Assembly (NCBI GenBank): GCA_963764825.1
Contig: CAVXUA010000008.1
Location: 463,887 to 527,886 of the forward strand
Source of the DNA: JAZGGS01 sp963764825
Lineage (GTDB): Bacteria > Bacteroidota > Ignavibacteria > Ignavibacteriales > Ignavibacteriaceae
Reading direction: 5' to 3'
DNA length: 64,000 bases
The notes under the pieces were generated by a model. The model saw nothing but the letters and a program-made list of their open reading frames with translations. It did not search any database and was not told the origin of the DNA. Shown here piece after piece: positions 9,699 to 20,276 of this stretch. The first letter of the stretch is position 1; every line of letters begins with the position of its first letter. Made by a program: the position numbers and the translations under genes.

Positions 9699-10475
9699 AT
9701 GCTAAGAATCTTCAAAAATATAGTTATAACAGTTGCAGTTTTACTTTTTCTTTTTTCCTGCACAAGTAAGGAACCTACTGCACCACCATTAGTACAAGCT
9801 CCTGATTACTTCCCAAATAGCGATGGTACTAATTATCTGTTCACAATTACTGAAACAGATTCAACTGGAATTTTAAAAACAGGTACACGTTATGTCTTGT
9901 ATAATGGTGATACATTAAATAATGGTACTTCCTACAAATTCCAAAAAGATTCTGTTAAGATGGGAACTGATATTGTAGAGAGGATATCTAACTTCAGAAA
10001 AAGCGAAATCGGTGTGTTTTATTTTATTGATACAAGCGGATTTATTGCGGCACTGCCTGATACTTTACGCAACCGGATGACTGTAACATCTGAAATGCAA
10101 ACTTTACTGATACTGCTTGCAGAGGGAAGTTTCTGGCAGGTGTTTAAAGTTACGATTACTTTACAACCCGGAATTACATACGCACCTTACAGAATTACAG
10201 CGAGTTATGTTAAAGAAGAATATGTTCTGCTGCATTTAGTTAGCGGAGATATGAATGTTAAAGCAAAAAAAATTAAGTATGATATAGAATTCAGGCTGGA
10301 TCCTGAAGAACCTTCGCAAAAATTTACTGCTTTTTCGTGGGTTGCGGATAAAATTGGAATTATTAAGATGGAGGGCAATGCAATTGTGGTAAATACTATC
10401 TTAAACGGGGAAGTAAGCCTGGATGATTCATCAAAATTTGTCACATATGATTTAATTGCTTATAACATTCCCTGA
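9699..10475 (+). CDS. putative lipoprotein, unknown function
   Basis: 258 residues from ATG 9699 (a TTG three bases earlier is also in frame). The signal peptide ends LFLFSC, a lipobox, so it should be lipid-anchored in the envelope. The mature part is rich in short beta-like segments with Thr/Asp, for example YLFTITETDSTG, and no family is recognised. It follows rdgB by 6 bp and ends back to back with the convergent ubiE gene. Confidence 0.8.
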   Translation: MLRIFKNIVITVAVLLFLFSCTSKEPTAPPLVQAPDYFPNSDGTNYLFTITETDSTGILKTGTRYVLYNGDTLNNGTSYKFQKDSVKMGTDIVERISNFRKSEIGVFYFIDTSGFIAALPDTLRNRMTVTSEMQTLLILLAEGSFWQVFKVTITLQPGITYAPYRITASYVKEEYVLLHLVSGDMNVKAKKIKYDIEFRLDPEEPSQKFTAFSWVADKIGIIKMEGNAIVVNTILNGEVSLDDSSKFVTYDLIAYNIP

Positions 10476-11159
10476 TCACTTAACTGCTATAACTACCTGA
10501 ACAATACCTAAGGTTAGCGGATGCACTTTTATTTCCTTAAACCCTGCTTTTTTAAGTAGATCCGGGAGAACAATTTTTTCATCAAACTCTTCAACGGAAT
10601 CGGGTAAATAACTGTAAGCTTCTTTATCACCTGAAATAGTACCGCCAACAACGGGAAGTATTTTCTTAAAATAGAATTTGTACAATCTTTTAAATATTTT
10701 GTTAGAAGGCATTCTAAACTCAAGTACAGTTGCTTTGCCGCCCTGCTTAAGCACCCTGTAAAAGGAGTTGAAACCGAGCGGTATATCGTAGAAATTTCTT
10801 ACACCAAAAGCCACGGTAATGTTAGTTACAGAATCATCTTGAAACGGAATATTTTCCGCAACTATCTGTACAACTTTGCCATCTACCCAGCTGCTTTTCT
10901 TTTTAAAAAGTTTAAGCATATTCATCGAATAATCTGCACCGAATATTTTATTCACACCATATTTTTTTGCTGCAATTGCAAAGTCACCTGTTCCGCATGC
11001 AATATCCAGCAGAATAGATTCACCATTCATTTTTGTAAGTGCAAGGGCTCTCTTCCTCCAATAAAAATCTAATCCTAAGCTTAAAAGATGATTAAGAAAA
11101 TCATAACGGTGAGCTATACCTTCAAAAATTCGTCTTACTTTCTTTTTCTTTTCTATCAT
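10476..11159 (-). CDS. ubiE: demethylmenaquinone methyltransferase (UbiE/MenG)
   Basis: SAM-dependent C-methyltransferase that makes menaquinone from demethylmenaquinone. Features: start region KKVRRIFEGIAHRYDFLNHLLS, SAM motif LLDIACGTGDFAIA, the middle motif VAFGVRNFYD, and the family mark YSYLPDSVEEF near the C-terminus. Length 227 residues is normal. I choose ATG 11159 (MIEKKKK); an in-frame TTG at 11168 would add three residues. It is last in a minus-strand run with rsmA and a PAP2 protein. No ubiquinone genes are seen, so menaquinone is the likelier product. Confidence 0.93.
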   Translation of the reverse strand: MIEKKKKVRRIFEGIAHRYDFLNHLLSLGLDFYWRKRALALTKMNGESILLDIACGTGDFAIAAKKYGVNKIFGADYSMNMLKLFKKKSSWVDGKVVQIVAENIPFQDDSVTNITVAFGVRNFYDIPLGFNSFYRVLKQGGKATVLEFRMPSNKIFKRLYKFYFKKILPVVGGTISGDKEAYSYLPDSVEEFDEKIVLPDLLKKAGFKEIKVHPLTLGIVQVVIAVK

Positions 11160-11187
11160 TCCAATCAATTATTTCTTTAGCATTAAG

Positions 11188-12138
11188 CTAATATTTCCCA
11201 TATTCAAATTCAGGCTTACCTATTTTTCTCCGCCACCAATTAAAAATATATTTTGCTGACCAGACTGCAAACATCATGAAAGCCAAACCCCCTACAAGAT
11301 CAATCACATAATGATACCACAGGTAAACGGTGGAGAAAATAAGGAGTGAACCTACTGGTACAAAAAAGTATCTCGATCTGCTTTTTAATCTTACGGAAAG
11401 AAAAATAACAATAAGCGTTATCATAGTGTGCCCGCTGGGAAAAATATCTCTCTGAACCACATCAGCAGGATTCAGGGTCCCGGAGGGAATCGATTCACCA
11501 GCATTAACAAGTTCCCTTAAAAAATTTGTAAAGAAGATTCCCGGCAACTGTTCATTTATTGTGTTGAAATCATGCAAAGTAAATCTTGGGCCTATACCCG
11601 GCAAAGTAAAATAACCGAGATATGATAATAAGAAGCCGTAAACAATTGTGAAAACTGCAAAATCCATTGCCACAAATCTTTTTTTTCTAAGAAGGAATAA
11701 TCCCAATAGTATAGGAAGCAGGTAAAACATCCCATAAATTATTTGCAGCAGTTCTGTTAATGGCGGGTTCGCTAGATGGTGCAGCAGATGAGTTGGGTCG
11801 GTTCTAAAAATCCATCGGTCTATTTCAATAAATATATAATCGTAATCAATCACCCTGATAGGGTTTACCATGTAGTATAACTGCTTGAAGGTGAGCAGTG
11901 TGATAGGAACAACATACCAGTAATGTAAGCCATTCCAGAAAGCATTGTCGTGCCGCGATTCCATATAAGCAAGCAAAAAGCTAAGAAAAATAGTAGCAAT
12001 GTTAATAGCTACCCAGGTTCCCCATGTTTCTATTTTGTTGTGGAATATGATATGCAAAAGGGTGAGGATAAGATAAAATATCACTACTACAACATCGAAT
12101 GCTTTAAGGTGCTTTATGTAGCTTTTCACTTTATTCAT
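11188..12138 (-). CDS. PAP2-superfamily membrane phosphatase / phosphotransferase
   Basis: 316 residues with about six membrane segments. The catalytic PAP2 motifs are PSGHTMITLIVIFLS and WYHYVIDLVGGLAF, with GIGPRFTLHDF earlier, an arrangement seen in the inositol-phosphorylceramide-synthase-like (PAP2_3) group. It likely removes or transfers phosphate headgroups on membrane lipids. The start is ATG 12138. It lies 24 bp downstream of rsmA and 28 bp upstream of ubiE on the same strand, which suggests one transcript but no shared pathway. Confidence 0.85.
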   Translation of the reverse strand: MNKVKSYIKHLKAFDVVVVIFYLILTLLHIIFHNKIETWGTWVAINIATIFLSFLLAYMESRHDNAFWNGLHYWYVVPITLLTFKQLYYMVNPIRVIDYDYIFIEIDRWIFRTDPTHLLHHLANPPLTELLQIIYGMFYLLPILLGLFLLRKKRFVAMDFAVFTIVYGFLLSYLGYFTLPGIGPRFTLHDFNTINEQLPGIFFTNFLRELVNAGESIPSGTLNPADVVQRDIFPSGHTMITLIVIFLSVRLKSRSRYFFVPVGSLLIFSTVYLWYHYVIDLVGGLAFMMFAVWSAKYIFNWWRRKIGKPEFEYGKY

Positions 12139-12161
12139 TAAAAGAGGAAATAACTTGAAAC

Positions 12162-12967
12162 TTAAGCCGTTGAACCAGTTTGGCCGGACTGGATTACAGC
12201 AAATTTAGTAAGTGTAACAAAATCCTTCACGTCCAATTGCTCAGCTCTCAGCGAAAGGTCAATGCCGGAATCTGAAAAATCGAATTGATTAAATATACTA
12301 TTACTTAAGGAATTTTTTAAAGTTTTTCGTCTTTTGCCAAAGGCAGCTTTAACAATCTTAATAAACAATTTTTGTTCTTCTTTTGTCAAATCTGGTTTTT
12401 TAAAAATGATATGCACAACAGCAGAAAATACTTTTGGTTTAGGATAAAATACATTTGGAGAAACTTTAAAGCAGATTTTCGTTTCAGTAAAATATTTTAA
12501 GAGCACTGCAAGTATTCCATAATCCTTGATTCCTTTTTGTGCGGTCATTCTTTTAGCAACTTCATATTGAACCATAAGCACAGCATCATTAACTAATTCA
12601 TTCTTTTCAATTAATTTAAAAAGGATAGGGGAAGTAAGATTGTAAGGAATGTTTCCTGCAACTCTTAGTTCCTTTTTATTTTCAGCTGTAAACTCATTTA
12701 AATCGATTGATAGAAAATCACCCTCCACAATTTCTAGTTGTGGAAATTTTTCCGTTAAGTTTTCAATTACCCGATTATCTATTTCTACAGCAGTAATCTG
12801 GTCAATCCTTTTTAAGAGTTCAGCAGTTAAAGCACCCTGCCCGGGACCTATTTCAAGAATATTATCACCAGGTTGCGGAATTAACTTCATCAGCAATCTT
12901 TTTAAGGATATTAATATCCTTCAGGTAATTTTGCCCGAATCTTTTTAAGGGTTTTACTTTATCTCAT
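12162..12967 (-). CDS. rsmA: 16S rRNA dimethyladenosine transferase RsmA (KsgA), N-terminus frameshifted
   Basis: Dimethylates two adjacent adenines near the 3' end of 16S rRNA. The main frame begins inside the SAM site (QPGDNILEIGPGQGALTAEL) and carries NIPYNLTSPILFKL, the family's NIPY motif, and the C-terminal domain FGKRRKTLKNSL. The expected N-terminus is present upstream in another frame: VKPLKRFGQNYLKDINILKK, ending near EVN at about 12895, where one indel joins the frames. A second indel near 12960 would link it to ATG 12967. It is first in a minus-strand run with PAP2 and ubiE genes. Confidence 0.92.
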
Positions 12968-13128
12968 TAAAATAATTTTAGATGAAACTCTTTACTGCAA
13001 TGCCGAAAGGTTAAACTTCCCAGTAATTAAAATTAAGTTAGAATCATTTTGATTTACTAATTAAAACTTCATAGTTTAATAATACAAATTATATTAATTG
13101 AAAAATAAATCTTAGTAGGAAAATAACA

Positions 13129-14104
13129 ATGCCTAATGATTACATTGTAAGCATAGATATGGGTGGAACAAAGCAGCTTGCCTGTGTTATAAATTCTTCT
13201 GATGGAATAATAGCAAGGGTAAAGCAGTCAACTGATTCGCAATCAACTGAAAGAGATTATATAAAGAGTATTGCAAAAATTATTAAAGATGTAATCAAAT
13301 CTTCCGGGGTTGGTAAAGAAAATATTAAGGCAGTCTGCCTTGGAATGGCAGGTTCTGTGAATCCTTATAAAGGAACTATTTACTTAGCACCAAATCTGGG
13401 GTTGAAAAATTTTAATATAAAAAAGTTGTTGGAGAATGAAATTAGTTATCCTGTTCTACTTGAAAATGATGTTAATCTGGCTGCACTTGGTATTAAATAT
13501 TATGAGGTTGATGAATCCTCTAAAAACCTTCTTGCTATATTTGTTGGAACGGGAATCGGCGGAGGACTTGTATTGAACGGAAAGTTATACCGCGGTTCTA
13601 ATTATGTTGCCGGGGAGATTGGGCACATCCTCGTAAAAAACGATGGAGCGGTTTGCGGATGCGGAAAGAGGGGATGCTTTGAAACAATTGCAAGCAGAAC
13701 AGCAATAACTAATAAGATTATTAATGATGTAAAAAATGGTAAAGAATGTACACTTACAAAATTGATCGAAGCTGGCGAGATAATTAAAAGTAAAAGTCTG
13801 GCTAAAGCAGTAAAAGATGATGATGAAGTGGTGACCAGGGCATATTATTGATGCTTGTAATGTGATTGGCGGCGTTCTGGCAAGTGTAACAAATTTGCTT
13901 AATCTGGATACAATTGTAGTTGGCGGCGGATTAGTTGAAGCGCTTGGTTACTTTATGGTTCCCCAGATTAAAGAAGCCCTCGAATTGCATGTACTGGATG
14001 AAGCTTTAATGGGATTGGAAATTTCAGAATCAAAACTTGGTGATGATGCAGCAATTTACGGTGGAATAAAATTGGTTGAAGAGTTCCTTGGAGCGAGCGT
14101 TTAA
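13129..14104 (+). CDS. ROK-family sugar kinase (glucokinase-like), one frameshift
   Basis: ROK kinases phosphorylate glucose or related sugars with ATP. Seen: phosphate loop SIDMGGTKQLACVIN, GTGIGGGLVLNGKLYRG, and the ROK zinc signature GHILVKNDG..CGCGKRGCFE. The frame breaks near 13838 (after VVTRA) and resumes IIDACNVIGGVLASVTNLLN, then DTIVVGGGLVEAL and DDAAIYGG to the stop at 14104. RBS TAGGAAAA precedes ATG 13129. There is no HTH domain, so it is an enzyme rather than a ROK repressor. It is divergent from rsmA and overlaps the convergent ABC-F gene by about four bases. Confidence 0.9.
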
Positions 14105-16054
14105 CCAAATTGTTGTTCAATTTCGGCAAGTTGTTTTGATAATGTTTCCCATTTTTTCATCGACTCAGCAAGATCATCTTTTACTTTGATAAATTTCATG
14201 GTTCTAACTCTCTTGCTTTACCAGGAATCGTTATATGTAGCGGGATTAGCTAGCTGAGATTCCAGTTCCTTTTCTTTAATTTCATAATCACTTATTAATT
14301 CTTCTATTTCACTTATATTCTTTCTCAAGTCTTTTGTTAATTCGTGTTTTTTTTGGCGCTCTTCTGCTTCTAATCTTTTTAGATCTTTTCTTGATTTTGT
14401 TTTAGTATTTAATCCTGAAACAGCGTTCGTGTTTTGTTCGGCTGCAATCAACTCTTCACGTTTTGAAAGATAATATTCTATACCGCCGGGGTAGGTTTGT
14501 ACTTTCCCTTTTCTAATTTCTGTTACAATATTAACAATGGGCAGAAGGAAATCGATATCGTGCGAAACAAGAATCAGCGAACCGGGAAAGTTGATCAGTG
14601 CTTTTTGTAGAACACTTTTTGATGAAAAATCGAGATGGTTTGTTGGTTCATCAAGAACAATAAGATTAGATTTTGTAAGAAGAATTTTAGCTAAAGCCAA
14701 CCTGCTTTTTTCGCCCCCGGAAAGAACCCCCACTTTCTTAAAAACATCATCTCCTGTAAACAGAAAAGAACCTAGCAGAGATCTTAGCTGTCCCAAAGTT
14801 TTTTCTTGCGCAATTCCATAAACGGATTCCAGTGACATCCAAATCGGGGTTTAAATTATCAGCAATATCCTGTGAGTAGTTTATAATTAAAGTGTTGTGT
14901 CCAACAATTTTATCACCACTGTTTATTTCAACTTTACCGGCAATAATATTGGCAAGTGTACTTTTACCTGCCCCGTTTGGTCCAACAAATGCAATTTTAT
15001 CTCCTCTGTCAATTTTATAATCGATTCCGTTAAAAACAGAAATATCACCATAAGATTTATAAACTGATTTTAATTCAATATTGACTTTCCCGCTTGATGG
15101 TGGTACCGGAAAATTAAGCGTTATCTCTTTTTCGCTCTCTGGCAGTTCAATCAATTCCGTGTTTTCCAGTTGCTTTATCCTGCTTTGCACCTGCTTTGCT
15201 TTGGTAGATTTGTACCTGAATCGATCAATAAATTTTTGAGTCTCCTTTATTTTTTTCACTTGAAGCTGCCTTTGGTGAACAAGCAGCACATCTCTCTCTT
15301 CCTTAAATTTCATGTATGCATCATAAATACCATTAAAAAAGCTCAACTTGTTGCTGAAAATTTCCAGAGTTTTATTAGTAACGCCGTTAATGAAATGCCT
15401 GTCGTGTGATACTATCACAAGTGCGCCATCGTATTTATTTAAATATGAGATTAACCATTCAAGTGAATCAATATCGAGGTGATTTGTGGGTTCATCCATT
15501 AAAAGAATATCGTTTTGAGCTATAAGTATTTTTGCAAGTGCAATCCTCATTTGCCATCCACCTGAAAATTCATCGGTTAGCCGGTTAAAATCTTTTTCAG
15601 TAAAACCAAGCCCGGTAAGAATTTTTTCAACTCTTGATGAAGCGGTGTAAGAATCGAGCTCTTCTAATCTTAATTGTACATCGCCTAATTGATGAACTAA
15701 ATCTTCATGTTCTTCATCATTTACTTCTTTTAAAGAAAGTAGATTTAGTATCTCGCGCGATTTATTTTGAAGGTAATTTATATCAGCTAAAGCAGTGGAA
15801 GCTTCCTCAAGAAGTGTTTTACCTAAGTGAACGACATTATCCTGCGGAAGAAAACCGATTGTAATGCGCTTTTGCTTTTGTACTTTACCGGTTTCTGGTT
15901 CAAGTTCTCCAATTAGAATTTTTAATAACGATGTTTTGCCGCTTCCGTTTGATCCAACCAGTGAGATCCTGTCGGAAGAATTTATTCGAAGATTAACATC
16001 TTTAAATAAATATTTTCCACTAAATTGAAGCGATATATTTGCAAGCTCTATCAT
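14101..16054 (-). CDS. ABC-F family ATPase, three frameshifts
   Basis: Soluble tandem-ABC protein of the ABC-F type; relatives bind the ribosome and relieve stalling or protect from antibiotics. First cassette: LVGSNGSGKTSLLKIL (Walker A), LTDEFSGGWQMRIALAK (signature), ILLMDEPTNHLDIDS. A linker of the ABC-F kind follows (FIDRFRYKSTKAKQVQSRIK), then the second cassette AFVGPNGAGKSTLANI, a shift near 14835, then GVLSGGEKSRLALAK and LIVLDEPTNHLDFSS. The frame stops at 14218, but compensating shifts give KARELE and then MKFIKVKDDLAESMKKWETL, a typical coiled-coil end at 14101. The subfamily is uncertain. Confidence 0.9.
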
Positions 16055-16092
16055 TAAGTTAGAGTTTGATAGAATGGCAGGATTTTATCAAT

Positions 16093-18336
16093 TTATTTCC
16101 TTATTACAGCAACCTTACCGGCAAGAATATTATTTCCATCTACATCAAATGCAACTACTAAGTAAATACCGCTGCTTACCAGTTTTCCGTTATCATCAGT
16201 TCCATCCCACTGAGCGGTTCTTCCACCTGGTGAAGAAAATTCTACAACAAGGTTACCAGAAACGTTTAATATTTTTATATCTGTATCCCTTATCAATCCA
16301 TCGATGGTTAAAAGTTTATTGTTATCTTTAATTATAAATGGATTAGGATAAACGAAAAGCTTATCAAAACTTTCTTGAGGTTTGATGAATGGGGTTTCAA
16401 ATGAGGTTAGTCCTTCTTCAGTACCAACATAAACAATGCCTGCATTTTCATCAATAGAAATACTTTGAATTTTATCTGATAGTAGTGCACTGTTACTTGC
16501 AGTAAGAGTTGCCAACAATCTTGAACCATCTGAGTTTACAAGGAGTAAGCCTTCATTTGTACCAACCCATTTTTGATTTAAAGGATCTATTGCAATTGCA
16601 TTTATTGATTGCTCTCTTAATGAAAAGACAGACGACAATCGTAGAGACGGATCATTTGAGGAGGGAATTGCGCCGGTATTCGAAAGTACATTTACTCCTG
16701 CATTAGTTCCTATCCAGACATCTCCTCTTCTATCAACAACAACAGTACTTATATCGCTTCCGTTTAAACCATCTGCAGTTGAGATAAATCCTGAGCGGTC
16801 ATCAGATTCATCTTCGTAGGTTTTATTTTCGTTAAAATAATATAATCCTTTGTTGGATGAATTAGTCAAGTGGTAAAATTTAGTATCGGATGGATCTATT
16901 GCTAAATCATTATAACCTTCCAAACTAATATTAGCTTCAGCAGGATTGGTAAAATGATGCCAGGTACTATCCGCCGTTATCATACTTAATGTTTTCCGGT
17001 TACCTGACCAATAATTTAATACCCATTTATTGTTTCTGGAGTCTGTTCCAAAACCTGTTATCACAATAAAATCAGGAGCTGCAGGTATCCCCTGCATTCC
17101 TGTATTCTGCCTGTTAAAAACTTTTATTACATCATCTTTTACGGTAACAAACCCTCTTCCCCAGGTACCAAGAAAAACAGTATTATCGGGCGCTGCGTAG
17201 GTATAATTAAAATCATTAGTTGGTAACACGCTTGTGTTACTTCTGTTGTAATTTGTCCAGGTGGTTCTATCAAACTTGTAAAATCCAACACCAAGTCCAT
17301 TTATACCACTTGCAGACCAGAAAACTCCATCTTCACTTACGCTTGTGCTTGGAAATTTATTAGCTGCAGGACCATTCGGAACTATTATATTTTCGGTTAG
17401 CGATGCATCCAAATATATTACCCCCTGTGAGCCTGCAATTGTTATTCCGAAGATGCTGTTGTATGAGAGAGAAAATGTTTCGTTGGGCGATGTATATAGT
17501 TCGTTTAGCTGGTTATTATTGAACAAATAAACTTTATTTTCAGCTAGTATAAAAAGCGAATCTCCTGTTATTACAAAATCTGAAATAATTTTCCCGTTAA
17601 ATTGCGGAAGAAACGAAACCCAAGATGTATCGGATAGTTTTGCAAAACCATTATCGGTACTTACAATAATATCTGATAAAAACTTTCCTGCTTCTAAAGT
17701 TTTATTTGATGGTAAACCGCTTGCTTCCCTGTAAACGTTCCACGATTCCGGAGCAGAAAGGTTAACTGCATTTTGCTTTTGTATTGCAACGCCTTCATCA
17801 GTGCAGACGTATATTAAGTTAAGCTTTACTGTGCTGTTTACTTTGGTGTTAGTGGGAAAATCACCGAATTTAAAAAATGTATCAAAGAAAAGAAGATTCT
17901 TAGTATCAATTAAAGAAACTCCGAAATCGGAAGAAACAATTATTGTATCGCCGGAAAGTATAAGATCGTTAATACTTTTATTAATATGATTAGAATTAAA
18001 AATATCCAGGATTACATTGAAAGAGTTCTCTTCCGGATTAAAAATATCTATTATCCCGTTTGCACTTCCAAACCAAACATTACCCAATTTGTCAGCAGTA
18101 ACTGTGGTAAGAAAAATTCCTTGTAATCCTTCGGCTTTGTTAAGCGTTGTAAACGTGCTGCTGCTGCCGGAAAACATAAATGCTCCGCCGCCCGTAGCTG
18201 CCCAAACACCATTGGAAAAAGCGTGAACATTTCTAACCTCTTTCATATCGGTATAGTTTTTCCAGTTTGTAAATTGCTGTGGGTAGGCTATTACCGCAGA
18301 TAGAAGGACGAATAAGAATGCTATTTTGTAATTCAT
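16093..18336 (-). CDS. PorZ-like beta-propeller protein with T9SS C-terminal domain
   Basis: 747 residues, intact. Signal peptide MNYKIAFLFVLLSAVIAYPQ, then an opening NWKNYTDMKEVRNVHAFSNG and propeller repeats such as GNVWFGSANGIIDIF, GDVWIGTNAGVNVL and QKWVGTNEGLLLV. The last ~85 residues form a T9SS-type sorting domain (LFVYPNPFIIKDNNK, WDGTDDNGKLVSSGIYLVVA, ending KVAVIRK). Length and layout match PorZ, the surface component of the T9SS attachment complex, though generic propeller cargo is the alternative. No other T9SS gene lies in the window. Confidence 0.75.
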   Translation of the reverse strand: MNYKIAFLFVLLSAVIAYPQQFTNWKNYTDMKEVRNVHAFSNGVWAATGGGAFMFSGSSSTFTTLNKAEGLQGIFLTTVTADKLGNVWFGSANGIIDIFNPEENSFNVILDIFNSNHINKSINDLILSGDTIIVSSDFGVSLIDTKNLLFFDTFFKFGDFPTNTKVNSTVKLNLIYVCTDEGVAIQKQNAVNLSAPESWNVYREASGLPSNKTLEAGKFLSDIIVSTDNGFAKLSDTSWVSFLPQFNGKIISDFVITGDSLFILAENKVYLFNNNQLNELYTSPNETFSLSYNSIFGITIAGSQGVIYLDASLTENIIVPNGPAANKFPSTSVSEDGVFWSASGINGLGVGFYKFDRTTWTNYNRSNTSVLPTNDFNYTYAAPDNTVFLGTWGRGFVTVKDDVIKVFNRQNTGMQGIPAAPDFIVITGFGTDSRNNKWVLNYWSGNRKTLSMITADSTWHHFTNPAEANISLEGYNDLAIDPSDTKFYHLTNSSNKGLYYFNENKTYEDESDDRSGFISTADGLNGSDISTVVVDRRGDVWIGTNAGVNVLSNTGAIPSSNDPSLRLSSVFSLREQSINAIAIDPLNQKWVGTNEGLLLVNSDGSRLLATLTASNSALLSDKIQSISIDENAGIVYVGTEEGLTSFETPFIKPQESFDKLFVYPNPFIIKDNNKLLTIDGLIRDTDIKILNVSGNLVVEFSSPGGRTAQWDGTDDNGKLVSSGIYLVVAFDVDGNNILAGKVAVIRK

Positions 18337-18500
18337 TATATAACCTTTGGTTTACGGAAACAGTATAAACTTCCTATTCGCTCTCTTTGGTTTGTGAATA
18401 AATATGGATTTCCCGGCTGATGGTAACATAAAAAAAATTATCAGTACAAAAAGTATAAAAAAGCGGTATATCGAAAAAGATTAGCCCGGCAAATTTCTTA

Positions 18501-19328
18501 TTAGTCTATTCTTAACAGCCTGCTTTGCATTGCATCTACATATTTTGGAGTGGTAAAAAATTTTCCAAAGTTTGCTTCATCATCTCTTTTCCCTCCGTGA
18601 AAATCGGAACCTCCTGATTCAAGCAGGAAGTATTCGTTTACTATTCCTTTATAAAATCTTACTTTATCTTTCGAATGGGAAGGATGTACAACTTCAATTC
18701 CATCCACTCCCGCATCAATTAATTCCTTAATTAGAATTTCGGGCATATTTCCCGGATGTGCGATGAATGATAATCCGCCGGCGTCAGAAATTATTTTAAA
18801 TGCACTTTGTGGTGAAAGATGTACTTTCCTTTCGTAAGCCGGTGCATGGTTACCTAGGTATTTATAAAATGCTTCGTAGTAGGATTTAACAAGGTTCTTT
18901 GCAAGTAATGCTTGTGCAATATGTGGTCTGCCGATAGCGGAATTAGCTGCTTGTTTTAAAACATCTTCCATCAACAAGGGAAGACCAAGTATGTTAAGCT
19001 TTTCAACAATACGGTTGGCACGCTTAACTCTTTCTTCTCTGAAGAAATTAAGATAGTGCTCAAGCTCTTCATTCTCCGGATCGAAAAAATAACCAAGTAA
19101 GTGCACTTCTGTATCTCTTATGTCAGAACTTATTTCCACACCGGGAATTACCATTACATTAAGATCAGATGCGACTTTTTTTGCTTCTCTTAAACCATTA
19201 ACACTATCATGATCTGTAATGCTAATAATTTCGATTTCCTTTTCAGCGGCTTTCTTGATGAGTTCTGTTGGGCTAAAATATCCATCGGAATGGTTTGTGT
19301 GAGTATGTAGGTCTGTTTTTCCGCTCAT
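18501..19328 (-). CDS. PHP-domain phosphoesterase (TrpH/RNase AM type)
   Basis: 275 residues. Metal-binding PHP motifs: KTDLHTHTNHSDGYFSP at the start, ISITDHDSVNGL, VIPGVEIS, AIGRPHIAQAL, FIAHPGN and ESGGSDFHGGKR near the end. The family includes 5'-3' exoribonuclease AM, which matures rRNA 5' ends and degrades pAp or short RNAs. It follows the Crp-family gene by 5 bp on the same strand and is probably cotranscribed. Confidence 0.88.
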   Translation of the reverse strand: MSGKTDLHTHTNHSDGYFSPTELIKKAAEKEIEIISITDHDSVNGLREAKKVASDLNVMVIPGVEISSDIRDTEVHLLGYFFDPENEELEHYLNFFREERVKRANRIVEKLNILGLPLLMEDVLKQAANSAIGRPHIAQALLAKNLVKSYYEAFYKYLGNHAPAYERKVHLSPQSAFKIISDAGGLSFIAHPGNMPEILIKELIDAGVDGIEVVHPSHSKDKVRFYKGIVNEYFLLESGGSDFHGGKRDDEANFGKFFTTPKYVDAMQSRLLRID

Positions 19329-19333
19329 AAGAA

Positions 19334-20020
19334 TCAGCTATAAAGATCTTTAAACTTTTCGTAGCTAATAATTCTTAATTTCGCTCCTTCGAGTTCCACT
19401 AAACCCTTTTTAGCAAAGGTATGTAAAGTCCTCGAAATAGTCTCGCGCGAGGTGCCAGCCATATTTGCTAACTCGTGCTGGTATGGCAACTTTTCGATTT
19501 CCACCACGCCCTGTTTTATTTTTCCCATATCATCAGCTAACTGTAAAAGCACTGTGGCTACTTTTCCTTCGGCATCTTTAAGAGAAAGGGCTTTTATTTT
19601 CATTCCAGCAGCTCTTAATCTTTGGGTTAGTTCTTGGAGCAATGCAATGGATACTTCGGGATGTTGTTGAATCAAATCCAAAAAATCATTTCTTTGAATT
19701 ATAAATACCTGAGAGTCTTCAATTGATGTAACTGTTGCTGAGCGGGCTAATCCATCTAACAAAGCCATCTCCCCAAAAAAATCAGATGGATTGAGCAAGG
19801 TTAAAATGACTTCCTTATTTTTATCATCATTACTAACCCTGGCTACTTTAACTTTTCCGGATACCATGACAAACAGCGCGGAACCGGCATCCTGCTCCGA
19901 CAAGATTATTGAATCCTTTTCAAACGATTTTAAAGTGCCTAACTGAGATAGTTTAATGAGTGTGTCGTCATCCAGCTCTGAAAATATTGGTACGTTTTTT
20001 AGAAATTCGATGTTTTCCAA
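19334..20020 (-). CDS. Crp/Fnr-family transcription regulator
   Basis: 228 residues. N-terminal cyclic-nucleotide-binding-type barrel (residues ~5-125: SGKVKVARVS, NPSDFFGEMALLDGLARSAT) with the FGEMALL...ARSAT phosphate-binding pattern, so a nucleotide ligand is plausible. The C-terminal winged helix carries ANMAGTSRETISRTLHTFAK. No cysteine cluster of the Fnr iron-sulphur type is present. It leads a two-gene minus-strand unit with the PHP protein and is divergent from the foldase gene. Confidence 0.9.
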   Translation of the reverse strand: MENIEFLKNVPIFSELDDDTLIKLSQLGTLKSFEKDSIILSEQDAGSALFVMVSGKVKVARVSNDDKNKEVILTLLNPSDFFGEMALLDGLARSATVTSIEDSQVFIIQRNDFLDLIQQHPEVSIALLQELTQRLRAAGMKIKALSLKDAEGKVATVLLQLADDMGKIKQGVVEIEKLPYQHELANMAGTSRETISRTLHTFAKKGLVELEGAKLRIISYEKFKDLYS

Positions 20021-20276
20021 GTAAAATAATTCCCTCTGATTGAATTAATGAAAACTAAAATATACCTGAACCAGATGAAAGTCAACTTTCTTCTTCTCCA
20101 TAAATAGTTAATAATTGCGTCTATTGGTTATATATTCTCTATCTGTACCTAAACAGCACTAATCTTATTTAAAAGTTTTCTGTGCTGATATAAGTACAAA
20201 TTCATTGATTTTTAGACGGGGTGTGTCTATGTTTGTTATCTGTATTTTTTCATTAAAAAGTGGAGTAATTAAGACT

